DNA of 64,000 bases. It comes from Flavobacterium okayamense (GTDB lineage: Bacteria > Bacteroidota > Bacteroidia > Flavobacteriales > Flavobacteriaceae). Below the pieces are notes generated by a model. The model ran no database searches, was not told the DNA's origin, and worked only from the letters and a program-made list of their open reading frames with translations. Each line of letters begins with the position of its first letter. Positions within the stretch are counted from its first letter, which is position 1. The DNA is taken from NCBI RefSeq assembly GCF_019702945.1, contig NZ_AP024749.1, positions 1,364,001 to 1,428,000 on the forward strand. Reading direction: 5' to 3'. Positions 15,059 to 23,814 of this stretch are shown one piece after another. A program made the position numbers and the translations under genes.

Positions 15059-15152
15059 GGGCATTCCCCAAACGAAAAGTGAAACTTTTGTCTGGGTCAC
15101 GCTTTCGCCTGTACGAGGTACTTGGCTCAATCGTTAATGCGAATTTTTCGTC

Positions 15153-15191
15153 AGTTCGAGTATCAAACTACTTAGTTTGATGTATCGAGAA
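15153..15191. repeat. Hairpin repeat in the 328-bp gap upstream of der
   Basis: GTTCGAG...ATCAAACTA and TAGTTTGAT...TCGAGAAC form a long imperfect hairpin with a two-base loop. The outer parts (GTTCGAG/TCGAGAAC) equal the repeat family at 14066 and 28113. Further along, 15209-15234 holds another common repeat type (TTCTTTCGCTTCGCTCAGAA), and 15310-15352 holds short A/T-rich near-repeats. No gene is seen in 15059-15386. Confidence 0.6.
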
Positions 15192-15359
15192 CAAGAAAAT
15201 AAAAAAGAGATTCTTTCGCTTCGCTCAGAATGACAATAAAACAAGCAAATCAACAAGTAAAAGCATTAACAAATTCACAAATTAATGCATAAACAACTCC
15301 ACAACTTAATGAATCTTCAAATTCTAAAATCTAAATTCTAAAATCTAACTTCATAATTG

Positions 15360-15367
15360 TATCTTTG
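15360..15367 (+). promoter_or_regulatory. Promoter -7 element (TATCTTTG) of der
   Basis: TATCTTTG fits TAnnTTTG and lies 19 bp before the der ATG at 15387, the usual spacing for a short leader. No clear TTG -33 element is seen in the repeat-rich DNA upstream. Confidence 0.5.
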
Positions 15368-15386
15368 CAAACTCAAAATTATTGAA

Positions 15387-16694
15387 ATGAACAATATTGT
15401 AGCCATTGTAGGAAGACCAAATGTAGGAAAATCTACTTTTTTTAACCGTTTAATTCAACGTCGTGATGCCATTGTAGACTCAGTGAGCGGAGTTACGCGT
15501 GATAGAAATTACGGAAAAAGTGAGTGGAACGGAAAATCCTTTTCAGTAATTGATACAGGTGGATATATTAAAGGTTCTGAAGATATTTTTGAAGCTGAAA
15601 TCCGTCGCCAAGTTGAATTAGCAATCGACGAAGCCGATGCTATTTTGTTTGTAGTAGATGTAGAAGAGGGGATTACACCAATGGATGACGAAGTGGCAAA
15701 ATTATTGCGTAAAGTAGAAAAACCAGTTTTATTGGTTATCAATAAAGTAGATAATGCGATGCGTGCTGCTGATGCTGTTGAGTTTTATTCGTTAGGTTTA
15801 GGCGAATATTTCACAATTTCGGGTATGAACGGAAGTGGAACAGGTGAGTTGTTAGACAAGCTAGTTGAGGTGCTGCCAGAATTACCAGAAGTAGAAGAAG
15901 AAAATCCATTACCGAAATTTACTGTTGTTGGTCGTCCAAATGCTGGAAAATCATCATTCATCAACGCATTAATTGGTGAAGATCGTTTTGTGGTTACTGA
16001 TATTGCAGGAACAACACGTGATGCTATTGATACAACTTATAACCGTTTCGGATTTGAATTCAAATTAGTCGATACTGCCGGAATTCGTAGAAAAGCAAAA
16101 GTTAAAGAAGATTTAGAATTTTATTCAGTAATGCGTTCAGTGCGTGCCATTGAGCATTCTGATGTTTGTATTCTAATGATTGACGCTACTCGCGGATTTG
16201 AAAGTCAAGATCAAAATATCTTTTGGTTAGCGCAAAAAAATAGAAAAGGAGTGGTTATCTTAGTTAACAAATGGGATTTGATTGAGAAAGATACCATGAC
16301 ATCGAAACAATACGAAGCCATTATTCGTAAAGAAATTGAACCGTTTACTGATGTGCCTATTTTATTTGTTTCTGCTTTAACTAAACAGCGTTTATTAAAA
16401 GCCTTAGAAGCAGCTGTAAAAGTGTATGAAAATAGAAGTCAGCGTATTGCTACGTCTAAGTTCAACGAAATGATGTTGCCAATTATTGAGCATACGCCAC
16501 CACCAGCAATTAAAGGAAAGTATATTAAAATTAAATATTGTATGCAATTGCCAACACCAACGCCTCAGTTTGTGTTTTTTGCTAATTTACCGCAATACGT
16601 TAAAGAACCATACAAACGCTTTATTGAAAATAAATTGAGAGAGAATTACGATTTTTCTGGAGTTCCTATCGATATTTATTTCCGTCAGAAGTAA
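15387..16694 (+). CDS. der: Ribosome biogenesis GTPase Der (EngA)
   Basis: 435 residues from ATG 15387; an in-frame ATG 30 bp earlier overlaps the promoter-like element and is unlikely. Two tandem GTPase domains are plain: GRPNVGKST with DTGG and NKVD, then GRPNAGKSS with DTAG and NKWD. A C-terminal KH-like domain starts near IATSKFNEM and ends in PIDIYFRQK. Der acts in 50S subunit assembly. Length is typical. It stands alone between a repeat-rich gap and a TonB-like gene. Confidence 0.96.
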   Translation: MNNIVAIVGRPNVGKSTFFNRLIQRRDAIVDSVSGVTRDRNYGKSEWNGKSFSVIDTGGYIKGSEDIFEAEIRRQVELAIDEADAILFVVDVEEGITPMDDEVAKLLRKVEKPVLLVINKVDNAMRAADAVEFYSLGLGEYFTISGMNGSGTGELLDKLVEVLPELPEVEEENPLPKFTVVGRPNAGKSSFINALIGEDRFVVTDIAGTTRDAIDTTYNRFGFEFKLVDTAGIRRKAKVKEDLEFYSVMRSVRAIEHSDVCILMIDATRGFESQDQNIFWLAQKNRKGVVILVNKWDLIEKDTMTSKQYEAIIRKEIEPFTDVPILFVSALTKQRLLKALEAAVKVYENRSQRIATSKFNEMMLPIIEHTPPPAIKGKYIKIKYCMQLPTPTPQFVFFANLPQYVKEPYKRFIENKLRENYDFSGVPIDIYFRQK

Positions 16695-16788
16695 ATGTTA
16701 AATAAATGTAAGAATTTTTCTATTTCAATAATAAATTGAGTAATTCGCAGTTTTATAAATCTTAAAGACCTAGTTTATTAAGTTCAAA

Positions 16789-19566
16789 ATGCGAAAATTA
16801 CTTTCATTACTATTGGTTATCGTTTCTTCAATAGCCATCAGCCAAAACAAAATTTCAATATCTGGAAAAATTCTTGAAAAAGGACCTAACGTTCCTTTAG
16901 AATCAGCAACTATTTATTTTGCTAAAGTTTCAGATTCCACTGTTGTAGATTATACTATATCAAGTTCTAATGGTGATTTTAAATTTGATATTCCAGCTAT
17001 AAAGTATCCTGTAGAATTAAAAATTTCTTATGCAGGTTTTAAAGAATACAAAAAACGCTTCAATGAATTACAAGAAACTACTAATCTAGGAACTATTCTT
17101 TTAGAGGAGAATGTCGCTTCTTTAAATGAAGTTATAGTTAAGGGTGAAGCACCGCCCATTACAATTAAGAGCGATACCTTAGAATTTAATGCATCATCTT
17201 TCAAAGTAAGACCAGATGCTAATGTTGAAGCTTTATTGAAACAATTACCAGGTGTAGAAATCGATGAAGATGGAAAAATTACAGTTAATGGTAAAGAGGT
17301 AAATCAGGTTTTGGTAAATGGTAAACCTTTCTTTGATAAAGACGGAAAAATTGCTTTACAAAATTTGCCATCCGATATTATAAATAAAGTTCAAGTTTCT
17401 GATACAAAAACAAAAAAAGAAGAGCAGACTGGTGCAGCGGCATCTTCCAACAATGCAAGTATTAACTTAACTATAGACGAAGATAAGAACAAAGGTTTGT
17501 TTGGAAAAGCAATGGCAGGTTATGGTTCAGATGATCGTTATGAATCAAGTTTGCTACTAAATTATTTTAAAAACAAAAGAAAGTTTAGTGTTTTAGCATC
17601 TTCAAATAATATCAATTCTACCGGATTTTCAATGGATGAAATTTTTGATAATATGGGCGGTGGAAGAAGTAGAAGTATATGGGTAGGAGATAATGGAGCT
17701 TTTGGGATTAATGGAAGGAGTTTTGGCGGAAACAATGGTATTACACAAACTAATTTAATGGGATTGAATTATTCTGATGAATGGGTAAAAGATTCAGAGC
17801 AATCAATGAGTTATTTTTTATCAAATTCATCTACCGAAAATACGAACAGAAGAGATCAAACGAGTTTTCTACCTGATGGAGATTTTAGAACGATTTCTCA
17901 AGCAATTACTAAAAATGATAACACCGTACATGATTTTTCTACTGATTTTGAGTTTAAAATTGATTCTACAACAACAATAAACTTTTCACCAAGCTTTAAT
18001 AGTGTAAAGACAATTTTTAAAAATAATTCAAGCCAATTGTCGTATGATGAAAACGAAGATTTGTTAAACGAGAATACTTCAGATGATTACACTGAAAACA
18101 TATCAAATTCTTTCAAGAATAATTTAACTGTAACGAAGCGATTCAAAAGAAATTCTCACTTTCTAAGTTTTGAATTTAATAATCAAAATTCAAAAAATAC
18201 AGATGATGATTTTACAAATTCTTCAACCATTTTTTATCAAAGTGGTGATCCAGATGATATTCGTAATCAATACAACAATACAAAAAATAAAACGAATAGG
18301 TATGATGCTGAGTTATCATTTTCAAAACCAATAACTGATTCTATGCAAATCGTATTGAGTGCCTATTATGAATTCGAAAATTTTGATAAGTCTAGATTGT
18401 CATTAGATTATGATGATTTAGCAAATGATTACACTATTGTAAATGATAATTTGACGAACCATTTTGAGTCTTTACAAAAAACTTTTAATCCTAAAGCGGG
18501 TATTAATGTGTTTAAGAAAAAATATAATTTTAATGCAACTTTAGGTACATCAGTAATAAGTTTTAATGGTTCAGCAGATTATTTAGGAGTTAATACTAAT
18601 GTTAAAAAGAATTATATTTTGCCATCTGCAAGAATGTATGCTAATTATAAATTCTCAAAGACTCAAAACATTTGGGTTAGCTATAGTTTTAATAATAATT
18701 TGCCGACAGTTAATCAAATTATACCAATTGAAGATTTAGCAAATCCATTAAATACTTTTATCGGTAATAAAGATTTGGGTTTAAATAAGTATCACGAAGG
18801 TTATTTCTCTTTTAGAGATTATGATTATAGTACGCGTTCTGGGTATGGATTTTATTCAGGAGGTAGTATCTATGAACAACAAGTGATTTCTGCTGTTTCA
18901 TTTGATGAAAACAGAAAAAGAACAACTACCTATGAAAATACTTCAGGAACCTATAACGGTTGGGCAGGGTTTTATTACAATAAAACCTTTAAAAAAGATG
19001 AGCATAAATTAAGACTTTCATTACGCTTTAATAGTGATTTTAGTAAGTCTAAAGGTATAACTGACGATATTGAATATGAAGCAAATCGTTTACAGTTTTC
19101 ACCTAGAATTAGCTTAAATTATGATTACGGTGAATTGTTTAACATTAATCCTTCTTATCGTGTTAATTTGAATACAACAAACTACAAGAATTATATAATA
19201 GATAATGCTAAAAACACGGTTCATAGATTTAATATACAAACAACGAATTATTGGCCTAAAAATTGGGTTTTTGGAAATGATTTCGGGTATACTTATAATT
19301 CAAATATATCTGATGGATTTAAAAAAGATTTTTATTTATGGAACACTAGTTTGTCTTATAGTTTTTTCGACAAGATGTTTACAGCAAAAATTAAAGTCTA
19401 TGATATCTTAAATCAAAATCAAAGTAATACAAGAAACATTACTGCTACGACAATTATTGATGAAGAAAATATAGTTTTAAAACGATATGTAATGTTTTCT
19501 TTAACTTATAAATTAACTAAGTTTGGAGGAAAAGAAACTAAAAGAAATAGGTTTTGGTTAGATTAA
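16789..19566 (+). CDS. Outer-membrane TonB-receptor-like beta-barrel protein
   Basis: 925 residues. A signal peptide (MRKLLSLLLVIVSSIAISQ) is followed by a carboxypeptidase-regulatory-like domain (about 25-110), a plug-like domain around 120-230 with DTLEFNASSFKVRPDANVEA and LLKQLPGVEIDEDGKI, and a barrel of about 650 residues with many aromatic-ended strands. This is the 'outer membrane beta-barrel' branch of TonB-related receptors in Bacteroidota. The ligand cannot be told from sequence; there is no SusD partner next to it. It ends in a strong terminator. Confidence 0.85.
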   Translation: MRKLLSLLLVIVSSIAISQNKISISGKILEKGPNVPLESATIYFAKVSDSTVVDYTISSSNGDFKFDIPAIKYPVELKISYAGFKEYKKRFNELQETTNLGTILLEENVASLNEVIVKGEAPPITIKSDTLEFNASSFKVRPDANVEALLKQLPGVEIDEDGKITVNGKEVNQVLVNGKPFFDKDGKIALQNLPSDIINKVQVSDTKTKKEEQTGAAASSNNASINLTIDEDKNKGLFGKAMAGYGSDDRYESSLLLNYFKNKRKFSVLASSNNINSTGFSMDEIFDNMGGGRSRSIWVGDNGAFGINGRSFGGNNGITQTNLMGLNYSDEWVKDSEQSMSYFLSNSSTENTNRRDQTSFLPDGDFRTISQAITKNDNTVHDFSTDFEFKIDSTTTINFSPSFNSVKTIFKNNSSQLSYDENEDLLNENTSDDYTENISNSFKNNLTVTKRFKRNSHFLSFEFNNQNSKNTDDDFTNSSTIFYQSGDPDDIRNQYNNTKNKTNRYDAELSFSKPITDSMQIVLSAYYEFENFDKSRLSLDYDDLANDYTIVNDNLTNHFESLQKTFNPKAGINVFKKKYNFNATLGTSVISFNGSADYLGVNTNVKKNYILPSARMYANYKFSKTQNIWVSYSFNNNLPTVNQIIPIEDLANPLNTFIGNKDLGLNKYHEGYFSFRDYDYSTRSGYGFYSGGSIYEQQVISAVSFDENRKRTTTYENTSGTYNGWAGFYYNKTFKKDEHKLRLSLRFNSDFSKSKGITDDIEYEANRLQFSPRISLNYDYGELFNINPSYRVNLNTTNYKNYIIDNAKNTVHRFNIQTTNYWPKNWVFGNDFGYTYNSNISDGFKKDFYLWNTSLSYSFFDKMFTAKIKVYDILNQNQSNTRNITATTIIDEENIVLKRYVMFSLTYKLTKFGGKETKRNRFWLD

Positions 19567-19598
19567 AAAAAAGCTCGAGTTTAACTCGAGCTTTTTTT
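19565..19598. terminator. Bidirectional terminator between barrel and DUF808 genes
   Basis: GCTCGAGTT and AACTCGAGC form a perfect stem flanked by A- and T-tracts on both sides, so it can end transcription from the forward barrel gene and from the reverse DUF808 gene. Confidence 0.9.
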
Positions 19599-19616
19599 AA
19601 ATTATTTTTTTGGTCT

Positions 19617-20477
19617 TTATTTTTTTGAAAAAACTTTCTTTATAACCGTTACTAAAAGCACAGTTATAAAACCCATAACTAAACCAATTATTGCATCTTT
19701 TAGTGTAGGATTTAAGGTTGTAAATAAATGATGGAAATAATCAATATTATGAGTAAAAATTCCACCAGCAACTAGTATTAATGCAATTGTTCCTACAAAA
19801 CTCAAAGTTTTTATAACTATTGGTAAAGCTTTAACAAGCAGGTTACCAAGCGAGAATAAAAAACCTTTATTGTCTGATTTTTTGATTAATTTAAAACCTG
19901 TATCATCCATACGGACTATTAGTGCTACAATTCCATACACACCTACTGTTGCTAAAATTGCTACAATTGAAACGGTAATTATTTGTATGCTTAAGCTTTT
20001 ATCTAAAACAGTTCCTAAAGCAATAATTACAATTTCAATTGATAAAATAAAGTCTGTAGTAACTGCTGATTTTATTTTTGCTTTTTCATCATTAAAATTA
20101 TTAGAAGTATTTTCAATAATCACTTCCTCTACTTTTTTTACTTTCTGAAAGATAAATTCTATAATTTTTTCGACACCTTCGTAAGCTAAGAATGCACCTC
20201 CAAAAAGCAAAATAATTTTTATAACTATTGGTAGATAAAAATTTAATAATAAGGCTAAAGGAATTATAATAAGTTTGTTTAAAAAAGAACTTTTTGTAAT
20301 TTTCCAAAGCACGGGTAATTCCCTTGAAGCTAAAAATCCTGTTGCTTTTTCTGCATTTACAGCTAAATCATCACCTAAAATTCCTGCTGTTTTTTCTGTA
20401 GCCATTTTACTTGCAGAGGCTACATCGTCCATCAATGCAGAAATATCATCTAATACGGCAAAAAAACCTGAAGCCAT
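19617..20477 (-). CDS. DUF808 family membrane protein (YedI-like)
   Basis: 286 residues. The N-terminus MASGFFAVLDDISALMDDVA and the following KMATEKTAGILGDDLAVNAEK are the DUF808 signature; several membrane helices follow (for example LLLNFYLPIVIKIILLFGGAF). Members are inner-membrane proteins of unknown role, related to E. coli YedI. Length is close to the family norm. It is convergent with the barrel gene and 34 bp downstream of the TPM operon end, so it may be the last gene of that reverse-strand operon or separate. Confidence 0.85.
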   Translation of the reverse strand: MASGFFAVLDDISALMDDVASASKMATEKTAGILGDDLAVNAEKATGFLASRELPVLWKITKSSFLNKLIIIPLALLLNFYLPIVIKIILLFGGAFLAYEGVEKIIEFIFQKVKKVEEVIIENTSNNFNDEKAKIKSAVTTDFILSIEIVIIALGTVLDKSLSIQIITVSIVAILATVGVYGIVALIVRMDDTGFKLIKKSDNKGFLFSLGNLLVKALPIVIKTLSFVGTIALILVAGGIFTHNIDYFHHLFTTLNPTLKDAIIGLVMGFITVLLVTVIKKVFSKK

Positions 20478-20511
20478 TTTTTTATGAAAATATATAATTG
20501 ATTAATAAAAA

Positions 20512-21306
20512 TTACCAGCTACCGCCAGCGCCACCACCAGAGAATCCGCCACCACCGAAGCCACCGCCAAATCCGCCGCCAAAACTACCACCTCCAGAAG
20601 AACCGAATCCGCCTGAACGACCGAGACTACTTAGAATAATAATATCAGCTAAATCAGGGCCTCTAAAGCTACCTGGTCCAGAGCCGCCGTTTCTATTGTT
20701 TTTATTTCTAGATGCTAATATTAAAATAAGAATAAAAATTCCGAAAAATATTACGATGGGTAAAATTCCTCCATCATTATTGCTTTTTCTAGCGCCTTTG
20801 TATTTTCCTTGTAATACCTCAAAGATAGCATCGCTACCTTTATCTAAACCATTGTAATAGCTACCTGCTTTAAATTCAGGAATAATAACATTTCGAACTA
20901 ATTCTCCTGTAATTCCAGCAGTCAATCTGTCTTCAACACCATAACCCGGTGAGATCCAAATTTCTCTATCGTTTTTGGCTAATAAAATCAAGACCCCATT
21001 ATCCTCTTCCGCTTGACCAATTCCCCATTCATGAGCCCATTTTGGAGTTAAAATTCCAATATCTTCACCTTTTAAATCATTGATGGAAATAAAAACTATC
21101 TGGGTAGAAGTGCTATCAGAGTAATTAATAAGTTTTTGTTCGAGCTGAAATTTTTCCGACGAACTTAAAACTTCCGCATAATCATAAACTGAAGTTTGGA
21201 AACTTGGCTTTTTTGGAATGTCATATTGTGCCCATCCAAGATTTTGCATTAGTATTATGATTGCAAATAATAGAACGTGCACTATTTTTAAGATAAGTTT
21301 TGTCAT
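20512..21306 (-). CDS. TPM-domain protein (YgcG-like), Gly-rich C-terminus
   Basis: 264 residues. The signal peptide (ending GWAQ) is followed by a TPM domain (SVYDYAEVLSSSEKFQLEQ, GVLILLAKNDREIWISPGYG), a membrane helix around 185-200 and a tail of GGGSFGGG repeats ending GGSW. TPM proteins of this type occur with LemA across bacteria, probably as envelope proteins. Here the chain LemA, TPM, TPM is joined by overlapping stop and start codons. The Gly-rich tail makes a false proline-rich frame on the other strand. Confidence 0.85.
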   Translation of the reverse strand: MTKLILKIVHVLLFAIIILMQNLGWAQYDIPKKPSFQTSVYDYAEVLSSSEKFQLEQKLINYSDSTSTQIVFISINDLKGEDIGILTPKWAHEWGIGQAEEDNGVLILLAKNDREIWISPGYGVEDRLTAGITGELVRNVIIPEFKAGSYYNGLDKGSDAIFEVLQGKYKGARKSNNDGGILPIVIFFGIFILILILASRNKNNRNGGSGPGSFRGPDLADIIILSSLGRSGGFGSSGGGSFGGGFGGGFGGGGFSGGGAGGSW

Positions 21307-21743
21307 TATCCTTTTGAAATTTCGTTAGGAAGTTCGTTTGCATCATCAGATTGGTATGGGAAATATTTTTTTAATTGTTTCCCAGCTCTTAAAACACCTT
21401 CAACCAACCCTTTTTTGTAGTTTCCTTCTTTAAAATTTGCAATAATTACATCTTTAGTACAATCCCAAAAGTCATTTTCAACAACTTTGTTTATGCCTTC
21501 ATCACCTATTATTGCTAAGTGTTTGTCGCTTACTCCAACATAAATTAACACCCCATTTCTTGCTTTGGTACTTTGCATGTTAAGTTCGATGAATACCTCT
21601 TGTGCACGCACAAGAGGATCTTTGTTGGAATGTTCTTCTAAATGCACACGAATTTCGCCCGAAGTGTTTTTTTCGGCTTCCACAATAGCTTGAACAATTT
21701 CTTGTTCTTCTTCTTTTGTAAGAAAGTCTTCAGTTTGTGACAT
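21306..21743 (-). CDS. TPM-domain protein, cytoplasmic form
   Basis: 145 residues with no signal peptide. The TPM core is seen in EKNTSGEIRVHLEEHS, NGVLIYVGVSDKHLAIIGD and KEGNYKKGLVEGVLRAGKQL. It overlaps both neighbours by one base at 21306 and 21743, showing tight translational coupling with the LemA gene upstream and the larger TPM gene downstream. The pairing of a short and a long TPM protein after LemA is common in Bacteroidota. The biochemical role is not known. Confidence 0.85.
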   Translation of the reverse strand: MSQTEDFLTKEEEQEIVQAIVEAEKNTSGEIRVHLEEHSNKDPLVRAQEVFIELNMQSTKARNGVLIYVGVSDKHLAIIGDEGINKVVENDFWDCTKDVIIANFKEGNYKKGLVEGVLRAGKQLKKYFPYQSDDANELPNEISKG

Positions 21744-22357
21744 TATTCTGCAGCTTCTTTTTCTTTATTACCAAAGTCAAATTCAACTTCAACAGGTTTT
21801 TCCGCTCCTTTTTCCGCTTCAAAGTAAGGCTTCTCTTTGTATTCTGCTAAGAACCAATTGTTCGGAATTCTAAGAATATAATTGTTGTAGATTTCTACTT
21901 TTTCATTAAAACGAGTACGAGCAGTTAAAATTTGATTTTCAGTACTAGCAAGTTCATCTTGTAATTTTAAGAAATTTTGATTCGCTTTTAGGTCAGGATA
22001 ACGCTCAACAGAAACTAATAATCTAGATAAGGCACTGTTTAAACCACCCTGTGCTTGTTGAAATTGTTGCAATTGATCTGGTGTAATATTTGTTGGGTCA
22101 ATTGTAACCGATGTCGCTTTAGCTCTTGCATTGATTACAGCCTCTAGAGTAGATTTTTCAAAATCTGCAGCACCTTGAACTGTTTTTACTAAATTACCAA
22201 TAAGGTCATTTCTTCTTTGATATGCTGTTTCAACATTACCCCATTCTTTAGATACAGCTTGGCTTACTCCTAAAGCTCCGTTTTTAATGTTTATATACCA
22301 AAAACCAGCTAAGGCAATAAATCCTAAAATAATTAATAATGGTGCAAATTTTCTCAT
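21743..22357 (-). CDS. lemA: LemA family protein
   Basis: 204 residues. An N-terminal membrane helix (FAPLLIILGFIALAGFWYI) is followed by the helical LemA core with AYQRRNDLIGNLVKTVQG, LLVSVERYPDLKANQNF and LQDELASTENQILTARTRF. LemA proteins are membrane-anchored helical bundles of unclear function. An acidic tail (about 35 residues) follows. It is the first of the LemA-TPM-TPM chain and lies 10 bp after the MerR gene. Confidence 0.92.
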   Translation of the reverse strand: MRKFAPLLIILGFIALAGFWYINIKNGALGVSQAVSKEWGNVETAYQRRNDLIGNLVKTVQGAADFEKSTLEAVINARAKATSVTIDPTNITPDQLQQFQQAQGGLNSALSRLLVSVERYPDLKANQNFLKLQDELASTENQILTARTRFNEKVEIYNNYILRIPNNWFLAEYKEKPYFEAEKGAEKPVEVEFDFGNKEKEAAE

Positions 22358-22367
22358 AGTTATAAAT

Positions 22368-22700
22368 TTAAAGTTGTTTTTTTAATTCAGTTAATTGTGA
22401 TTTAATTAATTCTAATTTTTGTACGATTTCAAATTTGTCTAAAGTTTTCTTTTGATTTTCTTTAAGGTGTGTTTTGGCGCCATCAAGTGTAAAACCTCTT
22501 TCTTTAACTAAATGAAATATTAGTTTTAAGTTTTTTACATCTTCAGGTGTAAACTTTCGATTACCCTTTGCATTTTTTTTAGGTTTTAAGATTTCAAATT
22601 CCTTTTCCCAAAAACGAATTAATGAAGCGTTTACTCCAAATGCTTTCGAAATTTCGCCTATACTATAATAAAGTTTGCCTTCTGGTAAATCGATGTGCAT
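22368..22700 (-). CDS. MerR family transcriptional regulator
   Basis: 110 residues. It opens with the MerR helix-turn-helix (YYSIGEISKAFGVNASLIRF, then WEKEFEILKPKKNAKGNRKF) and the second helix region (DVKNLKLIFHLVKERGF), then a short coiled C-terminal part. No effector-binding domain is present, so it is of the short type. The start overlaps the M23 peptidase stop by one base. Such a MerR gene between an M23 peptidase and lemA is often kept in flavobacteria, suggesting control of this envelope operon, which is inference. Confidence 0.88.
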   Translation of the reverse strand: MHIDLPEGKLYYSIGEISKAFGVNASLIRFWEKEFEILKPKKNAKGNRKFTPEDVKNLKLIFHLVKERGFTLDGAKTHLKENQKKTLDKFEIVQKLELIKSQLTELKKQL

Positions 22701-23677
22701 TAGTCTAAAGATTGATTTTCTTGTGTTGCTAATTGTGAAATGGCTACATATTCCTCTGCCGAAATACTTCCGTAATAAAAATTAATCGGATTTATTTTTT
22801 CACCATTTTTAATCACTTCATAATGTAAATGTGGTGCTTCGCTTCGGCCTGTACTTCCTACATATCCAATTATGTCTCCTCGTTTAACTTTTTGACCTTT
22901 TCTACAATTGTATTTACTTAGATGAGCATATAAAGTTACATAGCCATATCCGTGATTAATCTCGATATGATTTCCATAACCCGAAAGTGAATTGTCAGCT
23001 TTTAAAACAACGCCATCACCAGTCGCATATATTGGAGTTCCTGTTGGCGATGTAAAATCCATTCCGTAATGGAATTTTCTAATTTTTGTAAACGGGTCAC
23101 TTCTATAGCCATAACCAGAAGCCATACGTTTTAAATCTTCATTTTTAACGGGTTGAATTGCTGGAATTGCCGCTAATAGTTTCTCTTTTTGCTTGCCTAG
23201 TTTGACAATTTCATTCATCGATTCCGACTGAATAGCTAATTCTTTCATTAAACGATCCACTTTTTTGGACGTGTTAATTACTAATTCAGAATTATTGAAA
23301 CCTTCCAAATCTTTGTATCGATTCACACCACCAAAACCTGCTTTGCGTTCTTCATCACTAATAGGTTTGGTGTTAAAGTAAACTCTATATATATTATTGT
23401 CACGTTCTTCAATTGCCGAAAGTGCCTCTTCCATTACATCAACTTTCTTATTTAAAAGTTTGTAGTTGATTTTCATGTTTTCGAGCTCACTTGTCAAGAT
23501 TTTGTCCTTGGGAGTTTCAAAATAAGGAGTGTTAATCAACAAAATCAGACATAGAAATCCGAAAAGAGCCGATGAAAGTAAAAAAAGTAAAATATAAGCA
23601 AACTTTTTACGACGCTTTGTTTCGATTTTTTTATACGCTAAATTTTCAGAATCGTAATAATATTTTACCTTCGACAT
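22700..23677 (-). CDS. M23 family metallopeptidase (LytM-type murein endopeptidase)
   Basis: 325 residues. A basic cytoplasmic start is followed by one membrane helix (about 27-50), a coiled-coil-like stretch (about 65-170) and the M23 domain with FHYGMDFTSPTGTPIYATG (first zinc ligands) and APHLHYEV (HxH). It would cleave peptide cross-links in peptidoglycan or act as an activator in division. It is the first gene of the reverse-strand operon and diverges from alaS, with a 137-bp gap between them. Confidence 0.92.
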   Translation of the reverse strand: MSKVKYYYDSENLAYKKIETKRRKKFAYILLFLLSSALFGFLCLILLINTPYFETPKDKILTSELENMKINYKLLNKKVDVMEEALSAIEERDNNIYRVYFNTKPISDEERKAGFGGVNRYKDLEGFNNSELVINTSKKVDRLMKELAIQSESMNEIVKLGKQKEKLLAAIPAIQPVKNEDLKRMASGYGYRSDPFTKIRKFHYGMDFTSPTGTPIYATGDGVVLKADNSLSGYGNHIEINHGYGYVTLYAHLSKYNCRKGQKVKRGDIIGYVGSTGRSEAPHLHYEVIKNGEKINPINFYYGSISAEEYVAISQLATQENQSLD

Positions 23678-23690
23678 GTTTTAAAATTAC

Positions 23691-23698
23691 TATTTTTG
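23691..23698 (+). promoter_or_regulatory. Possible promoter -7 element (TATTTTTG) of alaS
   Basis: TATTTTTG fits TAnnTTTG in the gap between the divergent M23 and alaS genes. It would give alaS a leader of about 110 bases. No -33 TTG is seen at the right distance. Confidence 0.3.
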
Positions 23699-23814
23699 CA
23701 CCAAAATTTGTTGGTTAACATTAATTATACGAACAAATTTAAAAAATGTTTCATTCTATTCCATTTTTATTTGAAAGGATTTTGGTTTGAAGCGAATAAA
23801 ATAAATTTATAAAG

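Noticed and set aside
15059..15130. Longer N-terminus of the membrane protein gene
   Set aside because: The extra codons are translated repeat DNA; the natural start MIKKNYYF follows at 15058.
15310..15352. Short near-repeats of the form ATTCTAAAATCTA
   Set aside because: Only a few imperfect low-complexity units; too weak to call a repeat array.
20498..20857. Forward-strand proline-rich frame
   Set aside because: It is the complement of the Gly-rich tail of the TPM protein on the reverse strand; the composition follows from the GGN codons.
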